NCBI GenBank assembly: GCA_025917655.1
Contig: CP084614.1
Location: 1,550,001 to 1,614,000 of the forward strand
Reading direction: 5' to 3'
DNA length: 64,000 nucleotides
Source of the DNA: Chlorella sorokiniana
Taxonomy: Eukaryota > Chlorophyta > Trebouxiophyceae > Chlorellales > Chlorellaceae
Shown here: in pieces, positions 47,933 to 58,916 of the stretch
How the letters are laid out: the number at the start of each line of letters is the position of its first letter
Position numbering within the stretch: position 1 is the stretch's first letter
Translations under genes and position numbers: made by a program
Notes under the pieces: generated by a model
Database searches by the model: none
What the model saw: the letters and a program-made list of their open reading frames with translations, nothing else
What the model was told of the DNA's origin: nothing

Positions 47933-49037
47933 CCCCCTGAACCACACGACGACCGTTGGATGCGCTGCCCATTCACACCTCTGACGCATGCAACCAAGCT
48001 CATCAGGGCGCTCGCAGTCACAATCGCAACCTGGGGGCGGGCCGCGGCGCCGCTCAGCGGGCTGACGCTTCTGGGGGCTTGCTTGGCCGCCGCCCGCGCC
48101 GCCGCCGCCGCCCATGCCGGCGCCGCCCCACTGCCGCAGCACATACACCAGCGCTGCCCAGTCGTACAGCCAGTGCGTGATGGCGGCGGTGGACAGGTCG
48201 CAAGCGAGGTACTCCGCTCCTGCGCAGAGGGGTGAAAGGGGGCGGTTACCAGCGTCATACCCGCCATCACCGCTGCTCATGTGTGCCAGCCGGGTCCGTT
48301 GGGCATCCGCGCAGCTCACCGAAAAGCGCGCTGGCCGTGGTTGCAAACAGGAAGTAGACGGGGGTGAGGGCGTGCAGCGCCCCAAACGCGAGGCTGCTGG
48401 CTGCCACGCCCGCCGCCGCAGCAGCAGCGGGATCTAGCCCTGGCGCGGCGCCCTGGATGCCGCCGATGGTGGCGGTCTGCAGGAACGCGCGGAACAGCGT
48501 CTCCTCTCCTAGCCCCGCCCCCAGCGCCAGCAGGCACAGGCCCCAGCCGGGCAGGCGCTGCAGCGAGGGGATGAGCGACTGCTGGAAGACGTCCCGCAGC
48601 TGCCCAAAGCCTGCGTCGCGGTCCGCCGCCGCCACGCCGTACGCGCAGATGGCCAGCAGGGGCGCCATGCAGCCCAGCGCCGCCGCCAGGTTGGGTGCGG
48701 GGTGCAGCAGCTGGCCCCACACATCCAGCCCTGTGGGAGCAGAGAGGGCATGCCAGAGGGGTGGGCAGCTGCTGGGTGCTGTGCCGGCCAGCAGACCAGT
48801 CAACCAGCCAGGCCAGCCATCCAGCGCAACACGTCCCAAGGCCTCACCAGCCCAGCTGCCCAAGGCTCCTCCCGCCAGAGCCATGGCCGCGTTGCCCGCA
48901 GTGGCTCCCGCCAGGAAAGAAGCGGGGTCGGCCGGCGGAAGCTGCCTTTGCTGTGCAGGGCCTGGCGGCGGCTGCTGCGCCGCATGCGACGCTTCGCCTC
49001 GCTCCTGCTCCGTTTGAGCTGGCTGTGGCTCGCCTTC
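47909..49037 (-). CDS. CPBP (CAAX-type) intramembrane metalloprotease
   Basis: Starts MEGEPQPAQTEQERGEAS at 49037; the same frame opens to another Met at 49229, whose Arg-rich 60 residues could be a targeting peptide. Hydrophobic segments follow, FLAGATAGNAAMALAGGALG, LAAALGCMAPLLAICAYGVAA and WGLCLLALGAGLGEETLFRAFLQ (about 48485-48560). This last holds the EExxxR motif. FGALHALTPVYFLFATTASALFGE (about 48320-48395) gives the FxxxH motif, and after an intron ITHWLYDWAALVYVL (about 48130-48195) supplies HxxxD. Together these are the CPBP/Abi/Rce1 glutamic-type protease motifs. Plant members sit in plastid or ER membranes; the substrate is unknown. The Gly-rich C-terminus runs to a stop at 47909 and would overlap the converging NUP107 end by 24 bases. 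Confidence 0.8.
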
Positions 49038-49470
49038 CATGCTACTGACTCGAAACGACCAACGGCCGCCGCGGATGCAGCCGCCGCGCACCCATCTACA
49101 GGCACAGCGCCGCACCGTCCCTCGTGCAAGGCGAGCCGTCGGCTGCGCGTTGAACTTAGCTGCTCCATCGAGCGACAGCGTCAGGGGAGCGCACACTGTA
49201 CCGCATCGGAGCCTATCAGCATGGTGCATGGACTGGATGGACCAGAAGCGGGGGAGACCAGTAGTGCAGCTGGGAACCTGTCGTCCGAGAGGAGCGGGCA
49301 GCCGGGACTCCCTTGCTGGTTGCTGATGACGTCCAATTCAGGCCATGGCTGTGCAACTCTGCACGATCACGGGTTTCTGCACACCGTGCTGCGAGTGACA
49401 AGGCCAAGTTGGCTTCAGGGCGCGCTCTCTAGTTGCAAAACCCTGCTTCCAGCTTCATAATTGCGACAAC
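49038..49470. other. Divergent promoter region, CPBP protease / zinc-UBA gene
   Basis: About 430 bases between divergent starts. The right half is less GC-rich. If the protease starts at 49229, its first 192 bases are coding. Nothing else was seen. Confidence 0.5.
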
Positions 49471-52400
49471 ATGGCGCTGAAAGCTTCGGGGTTTGCTGGC
49501 ACCGCCAAGCTCCATGACTTGACGGCGGGAGGCGTCATTTGCGACCTGTGCGGAGAGGAAGTGGACTCCGAGGTGGCCGACGCAGTGGCACTTGACTGTA
49601 GCTTTGCTCAGTGCGACCCCGAGTCCTCCTGCTACCACTGCTACTGCCTTGAGAAAATTTTTGAAGAGCATCAAATGCGAGAGGTGCGCGGTTGCTGCAT
49701 GGGCTGCCCAGCCACGGAATCAAGCCTTACGTGCAGACAAAGGAAGAGGCCGCTGTGCCCCACAACCTCTCAGCAGGGCTGATCGCGCTGCTGCAGGAAC
49801 CGTAAAATTGGATTTCCCTGTCCTCGAGGTTGTGGCAAAGGCACAAAATTCAAGGATTCATGCCGCGGCAAGGTGGGTCCAGAGGCCTGCCACTGGTGCG
49901 CCCGCTGGTTTGAACCCGACTCCGCCGCTTGATTCTGGGCTGCACTCATATCTGGCCTGCGCTGCTGCAGATCCTCAAGTCGCATCCTGTCAGCACACGC
50001 AGCGAGGCCAACAAGAAGCGACGACAGGTGCGCTGTCGTGCTTGCTGCTCACATGCTCACATGGCCGGATTGCCGCTGGCCGTCACCCGCTCACATGACA
50101 CCCGCCTGCATGCGCTGCGTGCAGGCGGAGCTGGAGCAGCTTGCGCAGCAGTCGGCAGTGCGGGACAAGGGCTCGCGGAAGAAGGAGGAGGAGGCGCGCG
50201 CGGCAGCCAAGGCGACCAAAGGCAGGGAGAAGGAGGAGCGGGCTAGGGCCAAGACGGTGGCCATCAAGGCGCTGTGAGCACCCAGCGCGCGCATGCACAG
50301 CTGCCTGCCCAGCCCAGCATGCCCTCTTGGGACGGGGTTCGGGCGACTGTTGCGCCGGGCCGCACCCTGCCAGAATGCTGTGTTTGTCTAACTTGGCCTC
50401 TGTGTTGCGCTCCCCCACCGCCCCCCAAACACCCTCCCGGCAGCAACGTCGCCAACACGTCCATCACCACCGCCCCCCCCGCCCAAGACGGCGGCCCAGT
50501 TGCAGAAGGAGCAGTTGGCGGCGGAGGCCAAGAAGCTGAAGAGCCAGATCCTGGCACGCTCCAGCTCCGGCGCCTCCTCCACCTCCTCCGCCGCCGCGAC
50601 CGGCACAACCGCCAAGGCCGCCGCAGCCGCCTCGGGCGCACGAGCGCCGCGGGTTCTGCTGGAGGCAAGAAGGAGATGAAGACCCTGGACGAGTACTTTG
50701 CAGGTGAGGGCGGGGGCAGGGCGCGTCTGAGGCAGGCTAGCCGCGTGCAAGCCGTGTTTCGCCTGCGGGCTGTGTGTGAACTAGGGTCGTGCAGCATGCC
50801 TGGGGGGACGACGTGTGACGCCGACGTGCCTGCTGGCTGGCCGCGCGCTGCCTGCCCCGCAGAGCGCACCAGCGCCTCATCGACGGCCCTGGAGCGCAGC
50901 AGCAGCGTCACCAGCTCCGCGGCTCCCAGCACCAGTGCTTGGGGCAAGAGCCGCGCCAGCTCAGCCAGCAGCCTGGAGGCAGCGGAGATTGCAGATGCGG
51001 CGGCGGCGGCGGCAGGGGCCCCGCCTGCGCCGCCGCTGGCGGCGCCCGCGACGTCGCTGAGCTCCGAGGAAGCCTTCCCGCCGCCAACGCCAGCTGGCAC
51101 GTCGGCAGCAGCGCCCGGCAAGCCGCCGCGGCCGCCCGCGGCGCCCGCTGCCGCCGCCGCTGCCGCACAACCGCAGGGCGCCTGGGCGCATAAGCCTGCG
51201 GTGGCGGTGGTTGCAGCAGCGCCGTCGGCGCCGCCGCCCGCCGCCGCCCGACCAACGCCAGCAGCCGCAGCTGCTCCCCCGAAAACCAAGGCCGAGGAAA
51301 CCAAGCTTTCGCGCACGCAGCGCAAGAACCAGCGGCGCGCCGAGAAGAAGGCGGCCGCCGCGGCTGCAGCAGCCGTGGCGGCAGAGGCGTCTGCCGACGC
51401 GGACGCCGGCTCGCCTGCAGACAGCACGCCCGGCAGCCCGCACGCGCGCAGCGCACAAGCAGCGCCAGCCGCCGACCCCTCTGCCGCAGAGGCAGGTGTC
51501 GGCGGCAGCGACGAGGTGCTCGAGCGCTGCATGCAGGCGCTGGTGCAGCACCGCCTGCAGCGCCAGGTGGACCAGCTGTGCGCGCTGGGCTTCCCCCGGC
51601 GGCGCCGCGCTGGCGGCGGTGCAGCAGCACGGCGGCAGCCTGGAGGGCGCGCTGGTGGCGCTGCTGGAGCAGGCCACCGGGGTGCGAGACTCCATGCACG
51701 GGCTGGGGCTGGGCGGCGGCGCGCCCGCGGAGGTGGACCTGTCGGAGGAGCTGCAGCAGATGCTGGTGAGCGCGCGATGTTCTGTCTACTTGTTGGTGTT
51801 GTTTTTTGGCGGGGGAAACGGGCGCAGAGGCGCTTGTGAGGTGATGTGTGTTGGGAGGGGGCGGTCGCAGGCGCGTGCGCCATGGGGCTGTGCGCGTGCC
51901 GCTGCGGTTCCGCATACCCTGACAGGGGTGGCTGGTGTGCGTCTGTGCGCCCCCAGCACGAGCTGCACGTGGGGTGCTGCTTCACGGCCCGGTGCGCGGC
52001 GTGTGGGCGCGGCATGGTTCACTGCTCACCGCTGCCCCTCCCTGGCCCCGCCCGGCCCCGCGCCTGCGCAGGAGCTGCAAGCTCGGCACGGGCTGCCCCC
52101 GGGCGCCGTGGAGCTGCTGGCTGTGGAGCACCTGGGTGACCTGGACAGCCTGGCGGCCAGCCTGGCGCAGCAGGCGGCGACGGCAGACTACCCGGGGGCC
52201 TCGCAGCAGCCAGGCGTGCAGCAGCAGCAGCAGCAGCAGCAGGCGGCGGCGCCAGCCGGCGACGCGCTGGGCGGCGGCGGCCTGTTTGGCACGCTGGCGC
52301 CGTCGCCCAGCGAGCACAGCCAGCAGTCCTACTCCGCCGACAGCTGGGGCCAAGGCACCTACTCCGCCTTTGGCTTTGGCGGCTTTGCCGAGGCCGCGCT

Positions 52401-52899
52401 GCACGCCGTGCACGGCGGCAGTGTGCTGGGCAGCGGCGCCGATAGCAGCAGCCTGGTGTCTGCCGCATCCGGCGGCCTGGGCAGCAGCATCTGGGGCGGC
52501 GGCGCAGCGACGCTGGCGGGCAGCCAGGCGGCGGCCGGCGGGTACACGAGCGATGCGCAGCTGCTGTCTCTGCTGGGCGTGTCTGATCAGGCAGCGGTCG
52601 CAGCGGTCGCCTCCCAACCCTCCACCAGCGGCGGTTTGGGGCTGCTGGGTGCCTTTGACTCGCTGCAGCAAGGCGGCGGCTCGCAATCCATCTTTGCGCA
52701 GCCGGCGACCACAAGCTTGGCTCCAGCGCACCAGCACCTGGCGGGCAGCAGCGGCTGGCCTAGCGGGGAGAGTCTGGGCGCTGTGGCAACGCTGCCACAC
52801 CCCCAGTCGGCGCTGGCAAGCCTGCCGCTGTGGAGCCAAGGCAGCTCGGGGCTGGGCGGCCTTTCCCAGTCAGACAGTCAAGACCTGCTGGTGCGCTAA
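49471..52899 (+). CDS. RING-like zinc-finger and UBA-domain protein
   Basis: The first exon reads MALKASGFAGTAKLHDLTAGG, then VICDLCGEEVDSE, CSFAQCDPESSCYHCYCLEKIFEE, continued by KIGFPCPRGCGKGTKFKDSCRGK and ILKSHPVSTRSEANKKRRQ (about 49800-50030). The Cys/His spacing suggests a RING-like zinc unit. A highly charged helix (RKKEEEARAAAKATKGREKEERARAK, about 50170-50260) and an Ala/Ser-rich linker follow, with LSRTQRKNQRRAEKKAA at about 51307. A UBA domain lies at about 51515-51680: RQVDQLCALGFP..AALAAVQQHGGSLEGALVALLEQ; the C run at 51593-51597 breaks its frame, and four C restore it. A second helix pair, LPPGAVELLAVEHLGDLDSLAASLAQQ (about 52090), and a Ser/Gly/Gln-rich tail end at TAA 52899. 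A role in ubiquitin signalling is inference from the two domains. Start and end are firm; the middle exons are less so. Confidence 0.7.
52219..52242. repeat. (CAG)8 trinucleotide repeat in the zinc-UBA gene
   Basis: Eight CAG units encoding polyglutamine just before the Gly/Ser-rich tail. Confidence 0.9.
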
Positions 52900-53244
52900 G
52901 CTTAGCTGTTGGCTGCAGCTGGAATCGCCCTGTAAAGATTGCTGCAATGCCAAAGTGAAGCTGGAGGATCTGGTCGGTCTTACAAAAAGGGCAAAATGTG
53001 GCGTGTGCACAGGACAGGGCCGGCGTGGATAAGCGTGAGAGGCAGCGACAGTGGCAGCAGGGGGCAGGCAGGCAGCAGGCAAGCGAGGATGTGTAAAGGA
53101 ATTGGAGCGTCACAAAACAAGGTGGAAAGGGAGGGACTACATCAAGCTGGTGACATGCGGAGGGCATCTGCGGCACGTCTGCCCTTGCTTTCCGGGCGCC
53201 GCGTCAAGGTGTGCAGGGCGATGCCAAGCAAGCGGGCTGGGCGG
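52900..53244. other. Convergent spacer after the zinc-UBA gene
   Basis: Shared 3' flank of two converging genes, less GC-rich than the coding DNA. It has TGTAA at 52931-52935 on the plus strand and its complement at 52980-52984. No coding sequence is seen. Confidence 0.6.
52931..52935 (+). terminator. Candidate TGTAA polyadenylation signal of the zinc-UBA gene
   Basis: TGTAA 32 bases after the TAA stop at 52899, a typical position for the green-algal signal. Confidence 0.5.
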
Positions 53245-53711
53245 TCACTTGACCTTGGAGTTGATGTCCTTGATGCCCTTGCTCAGCTGCATCAGGAGGA
53301 GCACTTGAGGGCGAGTGAGGACCGCGTGCAAGACAGCAAATGGGCTTGGTTGCAGCTTGGTTTGTGCATTCGCCACAAGTCGGGATAAGGGAGGCTGGGG
53401 GGGAGGCAGGCCCGCACCTCCTCACGGAAAACCTTGAAGAACTCAGAACCCTGCTCCCCCAGCTGCTGTCGACCCTGCGCCGTCTTCTTGGCCGCCTCCT
53501 CCACCACTGCGCTGCTGCGGATGGCAAACTTCTGGAAGGTGCGGCTGCAGCAAGCAACGCGGGCACATGTGTTCAGTGAACCAACGCCAGGCATAGAAGC
53601 CCAAGCCTGGACCCCACTGCATGAACGCAGGCGTGCGTCTTGCCTGTTCGCTAGCCCATTCACAAGGACCTCATTTAAGAGATACGACATCACGCGCTGG
53701 AAGAACGCCAT
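53245..53711 (-). CDS. Small conserved-looking protein with a GC-AG intron
   Basis: Three exons give about 80-85 residues. Exon 1 (from the ATG at 53709-53711) reads MAFFQRVMSYLLNEVLVNGLAN. Its donor is AG|GCAAGA, a GC donor; joining to the acceptor near 53549 gives an exact in-frame NSRTFQKFAIRSSAVVEEAAKKTAQGRQQLGEQGSEFFKVFREE. The last exon gives LLLMQLSKGIKDINSKVK and the stop at 53245, but needs one extra G at its 5' edge to stay in frame. The sequence is compact, amphipathic and basic at the end, with no signal peptide. It has the look of a small organelle-associated plant/algal protein, but I cannot name the family. Codon use matches its neighbours. Confidence 0.65.
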
Positions 53712-55893
53712 TGGCACCTGCAAGGCGGGTTGGCGCTGGCGGCGGCGGTGAACATCGTGGGCTGCATTAGACGCCCGCCACGCCACAGTGATCTTCACTG
53801 GCCGAAGTCACGCGGCGAAGGTGCCAAAGGTGCTGCCAACCGCGGACACTACGGGTTTCTCGGCGGGACCTCATTCACGGCATCCGGCCGGTCAGCCTGC
53901 CAGAGCTGCGCAACTTCTAATGAGCCAGCATACATGCTGTGCAGTCTCACCGGCGTTACAGGCTGGAAGCAGCGAAAAACGAGACCTCGCTCTGTGTGAG
54001 CTCCCAGGAAACACCTGCTAGGCTGAAAACAAGGCTCGGCACCTGCTCAACGTGAGAGATAGCGCGATAATCTGCTGCGAGTGCGCTTGCCCTGCGGCCT
54101 CTAGCGCCTTCCCACCGCAGCATAGCGCATAGCGCGTGCTTGACGACTGCAGGCCGCATTTGCCTAAACGATGCTTGACATGGAATGAATGTGTCATTTC
54201 TCAGAAGTATGAAAGTATGAACACATATTGATTTGAAACGTTCATGAACGCTCTAACCAGGGCCTTGCTTCGTTGCCGGCGCCCTGTCATTCAGCCTCTG
54301 CTGGGTTGGACCTGAAAGGGCCACAGAAGGAGAACAGGAGAGGTGACCCGGCAAGACTGCCTGGTGCAGAGCGTACATCGCAAGAGGTCAAGCTCAGTTT
54401 CCATGCCTGCATCCACCTCACCGCCCATCATGCTCATCCTCGGAGGCCTTCTGCGTCAACGGCGCCCCGCCTGGTGGTTTAGGGACCAGGGTAGTCCCCA
54501 AACACAGGCCTGTCAGCGCTTTGAAAGGAGCCGGGACCCTGTGAAATCCTTTGCACGATCTCACCTCTCTCATCAGGGTTGCCCTCCTGCTCCCCATGCT
54601 CCCCGCTTCGGGCGGCCCAGCATCGCGGCTGCCAGCATCGCCGCCACCAAAGGCACCCCTTTCCAGCCCCAGAGCCTCCTCCTTCTGCTGCTGGCGCCTC
54701 TCAAACTTGGTCTCCCCCTCGCCAGAATCGTCAGCACGCGCAGGCGGAGGCACCGGCAAACTGGCAAGGGGAGCTGGCTGCCTGCGGCGCGCACCCTGCA
54801 GCCTTGGACTGGCCTGGCAGCGCACAATGCTGCTGCTGGGTGGCTGGCGCAACCCACAGCAGCCACACGGACGGCTGAGCGCCAGGGCAGATCGCATGCC
54901 CTGTCTGGAATCTTTCTGTTGACAAGTCAAGGTTACAAGCTTGGACACAAGCATGAGAGACCAGGAAAACCAGGCAGAGGGAGAGAGGGCCACTGTGCGA
55001 CAGGTCACAGGGTACATGGAATTTTGTTGGGGTATGAATTTATGCAGCAGTGCTGAGACAGACAGCCATGGCTTTTTCGTGGAACGGAGAGAAACCAGGA
55101 AGACAAAAGACAGAAGGAGGCATGCAGGCGAAAGCCGGGAAGGCCTGCGAAAGGGGGGCATCATTTTTTTTGTACGCAGCAAAGTAAAAAACTGCTGTGC
55201 AGGGTGTGGATAGGGCCCGAGAGCTGCCAGAGAGGCAGGCACGTATGAAGGCTGGGTTTGTTGGGGAGGGCTGGGAAGGGCTGCTCAGCGGACAGATCCC
55301 CTTAGCCATGGCGTAGAGTGAGGTGACAAAAATTCAGGGGTACAGACTATCGTATCCAGGTGGTCGAGTACTCAGCAGCAAAAGGAAAGTAGCGGACTTG
55401 AGGTCCGCTGTGTAGCAAAACAACTTGAGGAAAGGCCCATGCAAAGTGGGCTCGATGGCGCTTCGCTTTCAAAACTCGTAACGCGGGCCATGCCTGGAGA
55501 AGGGTGCAAATCGCAATGGGCGGCTCACCCTTAACCGCAAAGGGCAGGGCAAGAATGCTGCGAGGCCAGATGCCATGGCGCCGGCAAAGCATGGCGCTCA
55601 GGCCCACCGTGGGAAAGCAGGCGGGTTCATGTTTCAGGGCAAACCTGGGTTGCACCGTTGCTCAGAGGCTGCAGTCAGAGAAGGTTGGGAGGCACAGCGC
55701 CTGACCAGCTGGGGGACGGGAGTGCATGCAGCTGCGCCCGCACACAGGCAAAAGGGGGAAAAGGGGGCTCAGGGTGCAGCCGGCCAGGGCAGTGCGAGGC
55801 ATCACCTTCCGCAGGTGTAGCCCTTCTGTCAGCCGCAAATCGTCCGATTCGAGCTGGGGGGGGTCAATGAAATGGAGGGAAAGAGGCCCTGCT
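53712..55893. other. 2.2 kb region with no recognised gene
   Basis: Lies upstream of the small minus-strand gene and downstream of the minus-strand bZIP gene. It is distinctly less GC-rich than the genes, most of all around 54160-54250, where the perfect palindrome CGTTCATGAACG sits at 54239-54250. Open frames of up to about 270 codons (near 54418-55242, minus) show no conserved motif. Likely contents are the promoter of the small gene and the 3' region of the bZIP gene. A noncoding RNA cannot be excluded. Confidence 0.5.
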
Positions 55894-58800
55894 TCACACG
55901 GCATTGGCGCTGCTGAGGGCAGCCATGCTGGGTGAGACGGGACACGGCCCGCTTAGCTCAGCGAGCAGCCCGCCCTTCCCGCTGCCGGCCAGCGCAGGCA
56001 GGCTGGGTGGGAAGCCAAAGCCCGCCGAGGGGGCGGGCATGGTGGCGGCGAGGTGCAAGTGGCTCTGCGCGGTGCTCGCGCCGGCGCCGGCAGCCCAGCG
56101 CTGCCCCGTGAGGTCGTTCCTCGCGTCTGACGCTGCGCCAAGGTGGAGGCGGGGGAGGGACACATGGGGTACGTCAGCATGCAGTGTGAGGGACGCCGGC
56201 TTCAAGCAGCAGGACGTGCACAGCGTGGGCACTGGCTGCCACCCAAACAAAGCAAGCAGCGGCTGAACGCCTGCACAACCTGGCCCAGCAGGCCCAGCAG
56301 GCCCAGCGGGCACAGCAGCTCACCGCAGGGGGCGTGCATCAACGGGCTGACGCCAGTGGCGGTGGCCACCACCATCGGCTGCCCAAACAGGGGTTGCTGC
56401 CCGCCGCCGCCGCCAGGCGCCGCGGGCACAAACGCGTGCGGAGAGCCCGGCAGCGCCATCTGCGCCACAGAGGCCGCGGTGGCGCCGGTGCCGGAGCCGC
56501 CGCTGCCCTGCGTCGCGGCCTCAGTGGATGCGGCCTGCGCCGCCCTGGCCGCTGCCGCCTTGCTCTGCGCGTCGGCTGCCAGCAGGGAGAGCGCCTCGGC
56601 GTCCCCATCCTCCGCCGCCACCCAGGTGCACAGGGCCAGGCAGTCGGGGTCCAGGGGTAGGATTGGATCATGAGCTGGGCCACCTGGTGGGGGTGAACAC
56701 CTGCAGGGGGGGGGGGGTAGGGGAGGGGGCATGCGCTGGCAATCATTCCATCATGTGCTCCAGGCTGTCGCAAAGCGAGCCCGCAGCAAGGGAGAGGCGC
56801 TGTCAAACAAAGCCCGCACCAACGGCCTGGGCAGGCTGCAAGCGCCGCCTGTGCCAACCACACGCCGCTGTGCCGGCCTGCAGTCAGAGCAGGCCCACCA
56901 AATCGAGCACATGAGCCCAGCAGCCCTGCCCGCCGCGCCCCCGGCTCACGTGCTTGAGTATGGTGGAGGCAAAGTCGAGCAGCAGGGCGTGCTCCTCTCG
57001 CAGGCTCTCCCGCAGGCGCCGCTGGCAGTCGTGCGCCAGGAGGTAGCGGCCGGCGGCGCGCGCGCGCCCGTGCCGCCGGGCACACACCCCGCCAGGGCGG
57101 CCGCCAGCTCGGAGCGCTCGCCGCCGATGCGGGCCAGCTGCTGCAGCAGCAGGCGCCGCAGCTGGCTCAGCTGGCGGCGCTGCTGGTGGGAGATGTCGAG
57201 GGCGCGGGAGATTTGGGGCACGCGAGCGTCGGCGGGCTGGTTGGACACATCGTCCACCTGCGTGGGTGGGGGGTGGGGGGGGTGGGGCAAGAGTGTGGGT
57301 TAAGGAGTGAGCGTGTGGCGGGATGGGGGTAGGCAGCCAGAGGCGCCAGGCACAACAGTCTCTATGGGCAAGCGGGGCGGCACGCTGGCGGGCACGAGGC
57401 GGGCCAGCTGTGCACAAGGGGCGGCAGCAGGCGTGCGGCGGCTGCACCACAGTACCTTGGAGAGGGTGAAATGCTTGGAGCCGGGGGTTGCACAGCGCGG
57501 TGCGGGTGCACAGCAGGCACACCTCCTCCACCAGCCGCTTCACGCGCTCCTGCAGGCAGGCAGGGGCAGCAGGGCGGCTTGAAGCCAGGGCGGCTCGAAG
57601 CCAGGGCGGTGCGCAGGGGCAGCAGGGCGGCTGTGCGGTGTGGTGCGCTGGCAGCCGCCCCCTCCCCCCCTCTCGCCCTCGCCTGTCCCCTACCTGCGTG
57701 GGTCCCGACGTCGGGTGTTCGCTTTCCACCAGGATCCCAGCCAGCTCGTTCACGTAAGCCTGCAGGCAAGCGGGGTGGAGAACGCGCTGCTGGGCGCTGC
57801 AACTGAGCCCCCCCCGCCCGCTGCCCAAACATGGTGGCCCCCTTTAATGCGTGGCTTTGGGGGTTGCGCTTCAGTCAGCCTGGCCGCCGCACCTTGTAGT
57901 GGCGGGCCAGCTCAGCTGGGGTCATGTCCGCCAGCTGGCGCGGCCCCAGCTGCACCGGGTGCCCCTCCCGCACAGTCAGCGTCAGGCCCTCCTCGAGCGA
58001 CGCCGCCAGCCCGCCGTCCTCGTCGCTGCCGGGCTGGGAGGATGCGGCGGGCAGAGGGCCGCCAACCACCGCGCGAGGCGACGACCCGGCCTCCTGCTTG
58101 AGCGGCGACGGGCCGGCGGGGCCGCTGCCATCGTGCTGCATGTGGTCGCTGGCAGGGGGCCTGCACCCTGCGCGGCGGTGCCAGCCGCCAGCTGCGCGGT
58201 CAACGCGGCCACCTGCTCCTCCAGCTCTGCCACTCGCTGCTTCTGGCGCTCGCGGAAGCGGCGCTGCGCCCGCCGGTTCTTCTCCTGCAGCGCCAGGTGC
58301 TTCTTCACGTCCAGCTCCTTCTTGCTCTCCTTGCTGGAGCCGCGACGCCCCCGCCCGAGGCAGCCCGCCCCTCACCCGCAGACGCCGCCGTGCCCCGACG
58401 TGCGCGTGTGGCCCGGGGGCGGCTGCACCGTCGCTGGGCGCGGGCTGCGCCGCGGGTGATGGCGCGGGGGTGGGGTGGGGACGCGGCGGCGCTGTCCAGC
58501 GCGTGGGCATGCAGCTGGCTGGTCAGCATCGTGGCGGCCTGCTGCGGCGCGGAGTCCACGGGCACGGGGGCCTCCACGGCTGGGTTGAGCGCCGAGGGCC
58601 CCCATGCGCCCAGCACGCAGTGCGGCGGCCCCGCGGAAGGCGCAAAGTCGATTGCAAAGTTGCCAAAGGCGTCTGGGCCGTGGGCCTCGGGCCCCAGATC
58701 CTTCAGGTACTGCAGCAGGGGGAAACACGCAAGTTTGAGGGTCAGACGCAGGATCCTCCTCAAAACAGGAGGCAGCTGGGTGTCGCCTGGGAGCATGGCA

Positions 58801-58916
58801 GGCTGGCGGTTCCCCGCAGGGCAAAGCAGTTACTGCGCGCGCGCACACAAATCCCCCTGCCCCCTACAGCAGCGCACGTCGTCCAGAAAGGCGTCCACGT
58901 CGAGGTCCCACTCCAT
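55894..58916 (-). CDS. bZIP transcription factor with long helical C-terminal region
   Basis: Starts MEWDLDVDAFLDDVRCC at 58916, an acidic stretch, then YLKDLGPEAHGPDAFGNFAIDFAPS (about 58620-58710). The bZIP region is at about 58205-58310: KKHLALQEKNRRAQRRFRER in the basic part, then QKQRVAELEEQVAALTAQLAAG as a short zipper. NRRAQRRFRER fits the bZIP basic signature N-x7-R. The rest is unlike classical bZIPs but common in algal ones: GPRQLADMTPAELARHY (about 57895), YVNELAGILVESEHPTSGPTQ, ERVKRLVEEVCLLCTRTALCNPRLQAFH (about 57465-57550), VDDVSNQPADARVPQISRALDISHQQRRQLSQLRRLLLQQLARIGGER (about 57110-57260), LREEHALLLDFASTILKHV (about 56950), VFTPTQVAQLMIQSYPWTPDCLALCTWVAAEDGDAEAL (about 56600-56700) and a Gly/Ala-rich end, stop 55894. 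DNA binding is well supported; target genes are unknown. Confidence 0.85.

Noticed and set aside
50264-52015. Minus-strand open frame of about 580 codons
   Set aside because: It is opposite the zinc-UBA gene and composed of Ala/Arg/Pro low complexity.
54418-55242. Minus-strand open frame of 274 codons
   Set aside because: No motif or splice pattern supports it, and its composition is that of spacer sequence. It may be part of the bZIP 3' region.
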